From Amoebidium appalachense (Eukaryota > Ichthyosporea), in the NCBI GenBank assembly GCA_963693365.1, contig CAVNZM010000003.1:14818001-14882000 (forward strand): DNA of 64,000 nucleotides. The letters are read 5' to 3'. Position 1 is the stretch's first letter, and every line of letters starts with the position of its first letter. Positions 61,888 to 64,000 of the stretch are shown one piece after another. Under the pieces are notes generated by a model. It ran no database searches. It was not told where the DNA came from and worked only from the letters and a program-made list of their open reading frames with translations. The position numbers and the translations under genes were made by a program.

Positions 61888-61910
61888 AGACATGTCCCGA
61901 GGACATGTCT
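61888..61910. promoter_or_regulatory. Perfect inverted repeat matching a p53-family response element
   Basis: AGACATGTCC, spacer CGA, GGACATGTCT. Both half-sites fit the RRRCWWGYYY consensus without mismatch. A second hairpin, gacacgt..acgtgtc, lies at 62001-62023. There is no gene in the immediate neighbourhood, so this may be a chance palindrome in AT-rich DNA. Confidence 0.25.
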
Positions 61911-62159
61911 TTAAAAATATTTGTCTTAGAAAATATTTGAAGTGACAGACACGCCCCAGTGGGACATAACCCTACGTAAAAGATAATAGATGAGTTATAG
62001 TTGACACGTTCCAGTGGGACGTGTCTGCAGAAAATGGATCTGTAATCAGCGGCTCGACGACATATGACCACGTGACAGGCAGGTTCGAAAGGGGTGAGGG
62101 GCGGGGGGGGGCCGGTGGGGGGGGGGGGGGGGGGGGGGGGGGGGCAAAACGACATCAAA

Positions 62160-63126
62160 CAGTGATCGGAAACGACGTCTGGATGATATCAACTTTGAAA
62201 ATGGCTCAATCATATATATCAAGACATAACATAATGATATGAAAAGGATAATATAACTATATTGCGAAAATCATTCTTAATAAATCTTAATTATACCTTA
62301 AATTTATCGTTTTGATATATGTGCTGTATGTCAAAAAGATGTGACAGAGTTATGTTAACGATATGCTACTAATATCATAAGGAATGGTTAGCTGATAAAC
62401 TACTATATGTTTTAACGATATGTAACAGATACTAGAAAGATGTCGTGTAGAGGACATACAGCCAGAACTTCTCATATCTTTAAAGGCTCCTAAAACTATC
62501 AAAACGATATTATTACGAAATTTCTTTTGACCCATCCTAGTTATCTTTATGTTATGAGGCTTATATCGTTATGACATTTAACGTATGATCTTTAGATAAT
62601 GTTTTCGGCATCCTATACCTATCCGTTGTATATGAAAAGGACATCTGTAATAGTATCTTATAGATGTATTACCATATACGAAACCTCCTATAATGACCTC
62701 GAAATGATATCATATAGATATATATGTATCTTATGATCGATTATCATATATATCGTAAGGATATGTGATAGCTACCATAAGGATATGGGGAAGGGCTCCT
62801 AATCCGCTATTAGAGATATCTTTATTATGTCTAAAACGCTTCTGAACATCAGACTAAAAAGATTTTATGATATCAAATAGACTATCATAATGGTATCATA
62901 CGGATATAACGAGGTTGTTGAATACATGGAACACAGGATAGAACAACGATGGGTTCAGGGTGCTCCGTATGAGCCCATTATGAGATCATTTTGATATCTA
63001 GCAAAAGATACCAAAATGATATCCAGAAAACCCGTGATAGCAAAACGATGCTGTTATGTTATCTAAAAGACAAGAGGGGGATAAAGAGTGGCAAAAAGAT
63101 GGGTTTATGGGTTTATGATATCTTTA
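62160..63126. repeat. GATATC-rich subterminal zone (right)
   Basis: Same word composition as the left zone (gatatc, gatatg, atatcgtaagg, cataaggatatg), shorter, and without the longer repeated modules. No coding frame of note. Confidence 0.7.
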
Positions 63127-63783
63127 ATGGGTTTCGGATGCCGGATGAAGTTTGCTGATGGATGTAGTGGCCGTGAAAAATCTTGCCGTACGCGGGTTCC
63201 GCGCGGTCACGGGATCGATCATGGCGAACTCGTACTCGCCCTCCATCACCACAAAGGCCACATCGTCGGCCGCGCACACAGCCGGCGTAGTGCTGCCGTA
63301 CGGGGCGGCGTACGTGGCCTTGCCAGTGGCTTCGTCGTACACGCCCGGGTACCAGCGGCCCCCGCCGGCCCGGCACAGCACGGCATACGGCGCCAGTACG
63401 CTGTACCTCTGAGCCCCTGCGGGAGGGGCGCTGGCATAGACCGCCCTCCAGCCCCGTCCCCGGGGCGGCGGCGGCCTGTCCCTGACCAGGGGCGGTGCCC
63501 CCGGCGTGGTGGGAGTAAAGTCAAACAGCGTCTTTCTGTAGCCCACGTCCACGGGCGCCGAACCATGGTTGAAAACCTGGTCAGGCGTCATGTTGGACGC
63601 GGCACTGGCCACCCCAAAGCCTTCGACCGACAGAACCCCTGGCTTATCTGACAGCAACAGCGGGCGGCTGAAGCTGAACTTGGTAGTGGGGGCATCCGGA
63701 GCACTGGACACACTCCACTGGCGGACCTTGCCGTCCACGGCCGCGCTGACCGTGCCGTCGGCGTCAAAGGACAAGGCTACCAA
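63124..63783 (-). CDS. GC-rich gene with one WD-repeat-like segment (3' part)
   Basis: A 219-residue frame strongly biased to G/C third positions. It opens with VALSFDADGTVSAAVDGKVR QWSV, matching a WD40 blade (h-x-FDxDG-x-x-x-x-x-DGxVRxW). It continues with SFSRPLLLSDKPGVLSVEGF, a Pro-rich part, GGRWYPGVYDEATGKATYAA and VAFVVMEGEYEFAMIDPVTA, and ends inside the inverted repeat (ISKLHPASETH, stop). The upstream frame 63777-64000 (next entry) overlaps it and differs by one frame, so the gene is probably continuous across a frameshift near 63780. The last ~12 codons are encoded by the inverted repeat, so the natural C-terminus may have been cut off. Confidence 0.55.
   Translation of the reverse strand: MVALSFDADGTVSAAVDGKVRQWSVSSAPDAPTTKFSFSRPLLLSDKPGVLSVEGFGVASAASNMTPDQVFNHGSAPVDVGYRKTLFDFTPTTPGAPPLVRDRPPPPRGRGWRAVYASAPPAGAQRYSVLAPYAVLCRAGGGRWYPGVYDEATGKATYAAPYGSTTPAVCAADDVAFVVMEGEYEFAMIDPVTARNPRTARFFTATTSISKLHPASETH
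63127..63160 (-). repeat. 34-bp inverted repeat, right copy
   Basis: Perfect complement of the left copy, reading atgggtttcggatgccggat on the plus strand, at the opposite border of the AT-rich block. The flanking bases are gatg on the right and gatga on the left, a possible 4-base target duplication with one extra A. Confidence 0.95.
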
Positions 63784-64000
63784 GGCTTGTGGGGCACCCC
63801 ATCTACAAGCGGGTAGTCGGTCATGGCAACACCCTCCGGTGGGAACGGCCCAACCGAATCGGCGCGCGAAACCAGCGCCTCGTCTGAGATAAACCCATGC
63901 GGCGTAAAGTACAGCAGGCGAGGGATGCCTGTGGCGTCAAGGTACACGGAGAAGCCGTCCAACGGTGAGGGGTCCTCGCCCGACAGCGGCACCATGTTGC
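63777..64000 (-). CDS. Upstream part of the same GC-rich gene (partial, frame-shifted)
   Basis: Open from the right edge (MVPLSGEDPSPLDGFSVYLD, GIPRLLYFTPHGFISDEALV, VAMTDYPLVDGVPHKPW) to a TAG at 63777-63779. The block-like spacing of hydrophobic strands and the DG turns fit a beta-propeller, in agreement with the WD-like segment that follows one frame away. It may be a real frameshift, a small sequencing indel in GC-rich DNA, or two overlapping genes. Confidence 0.45.
   Translation of the reverse strand, partial: NMVPLSGEDPSPLDGFSVYLDATGIPRLLYFTPHGFISDEALVSRADSVGPFPPEGVAMTDYPLVDGVPHKPW

Larger units (their letters stand above)
54721..63160. mobile_element. 8.4-kb AT-rich block with perfect terminal inverted repeats
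   Basis: Bounded by the 34-bp inverted repeats and by abrupt composition changes on both sides. Subterminal zones (54.76-57.01 and 62.16-63.13 kb) are densely packed with gatatc, atatcc, gatatg and similar words. The interior holds a CA field, a ~185-bp satellite, poly-G/poly-C runs and other microsatellites like the host introns. No transposase is visible. It could be a non-autonomous giant TIR element, or the AT-rich DNA lying between two GC-rich elements whose ends are these repeats. Confidence 0.5.

Overview
This is nuclear DNA from an intron-rich eukaryote. Small exons with clean GT-AG borders and matching reading phases sit in introns made largely of (CA/GT)n, (CT/GA)n and long poly-G/poly-C runs. 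The first gene is recognisably GNL1, a nucleolar-type circularly permuted GTPase, which suggests a metazoan or a unicellular relative of animals; nothing seen fixes the species. Most long open frames here are translations of simple repeats (poly-Pro, poly-Gly, Thr-His, Cys-Val) and were not called as genes.

Layout. 1-7,890: 5' half of GNL1 (minus strand), nine phase-consistent exons, running off the left edge. 8,033-8,930: a possible small four-exon minus-strand gene of unknown family. 9,592-10,032: a short secreted cysteine-rich protein (minus). 10,110-10,802: a ~0.69 kb foldback palindrome. 11,390-14,398: a pogo/Tigger-like DNA transposon with terminal inverted repeats and a TA duplication, its transposase broken, followed by a stray second terminal repeat and a small inverted-repeat element. 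16,334-32,101: two tandem plus-strand paralogs of a small multi-pass membrane protein with an identical exon plan (19,714-24,472 and 28,693-32,101). 34.3-34.8 kb: a minisatellite. 37,208-38,152: an intronless minus-strand protein with a PH/GRAM-like domain. 40,887-45,373 and 47,112-48,255: plus-strand genes for acidic, proline-rich proteins. 48,346-49,620: an intronless cysteine-rich putative zinc protein (minus). 50,570-51,303: the last two exons of another minus-strand gene.

From about 52.2 kb the composition changes. A GC-rich, apparently intron-poor island (52.2-54.75 kb) and a second one (63.13 kb to the right edge) enclose 8.4 kb of AT-rich, mostly non-coding DNA. The border is marked by a perfect 34-bp inverted repeat at 54,721-54,754 and 63,127-63,160. 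The AT-rich block is dense in GATATC-type words at both ends and holds a ~185-bp satellite (57.74-59.48 kb). This looks like a large mobile or virus-like insertion, or two of them facing away from each other, and is the best candidate for something undescribed.

The genes do not form an obvious pathway. The unifying trait is architectural: many splice sites lie at the edge of, or inside, (GT)n or (AC)n tracts.
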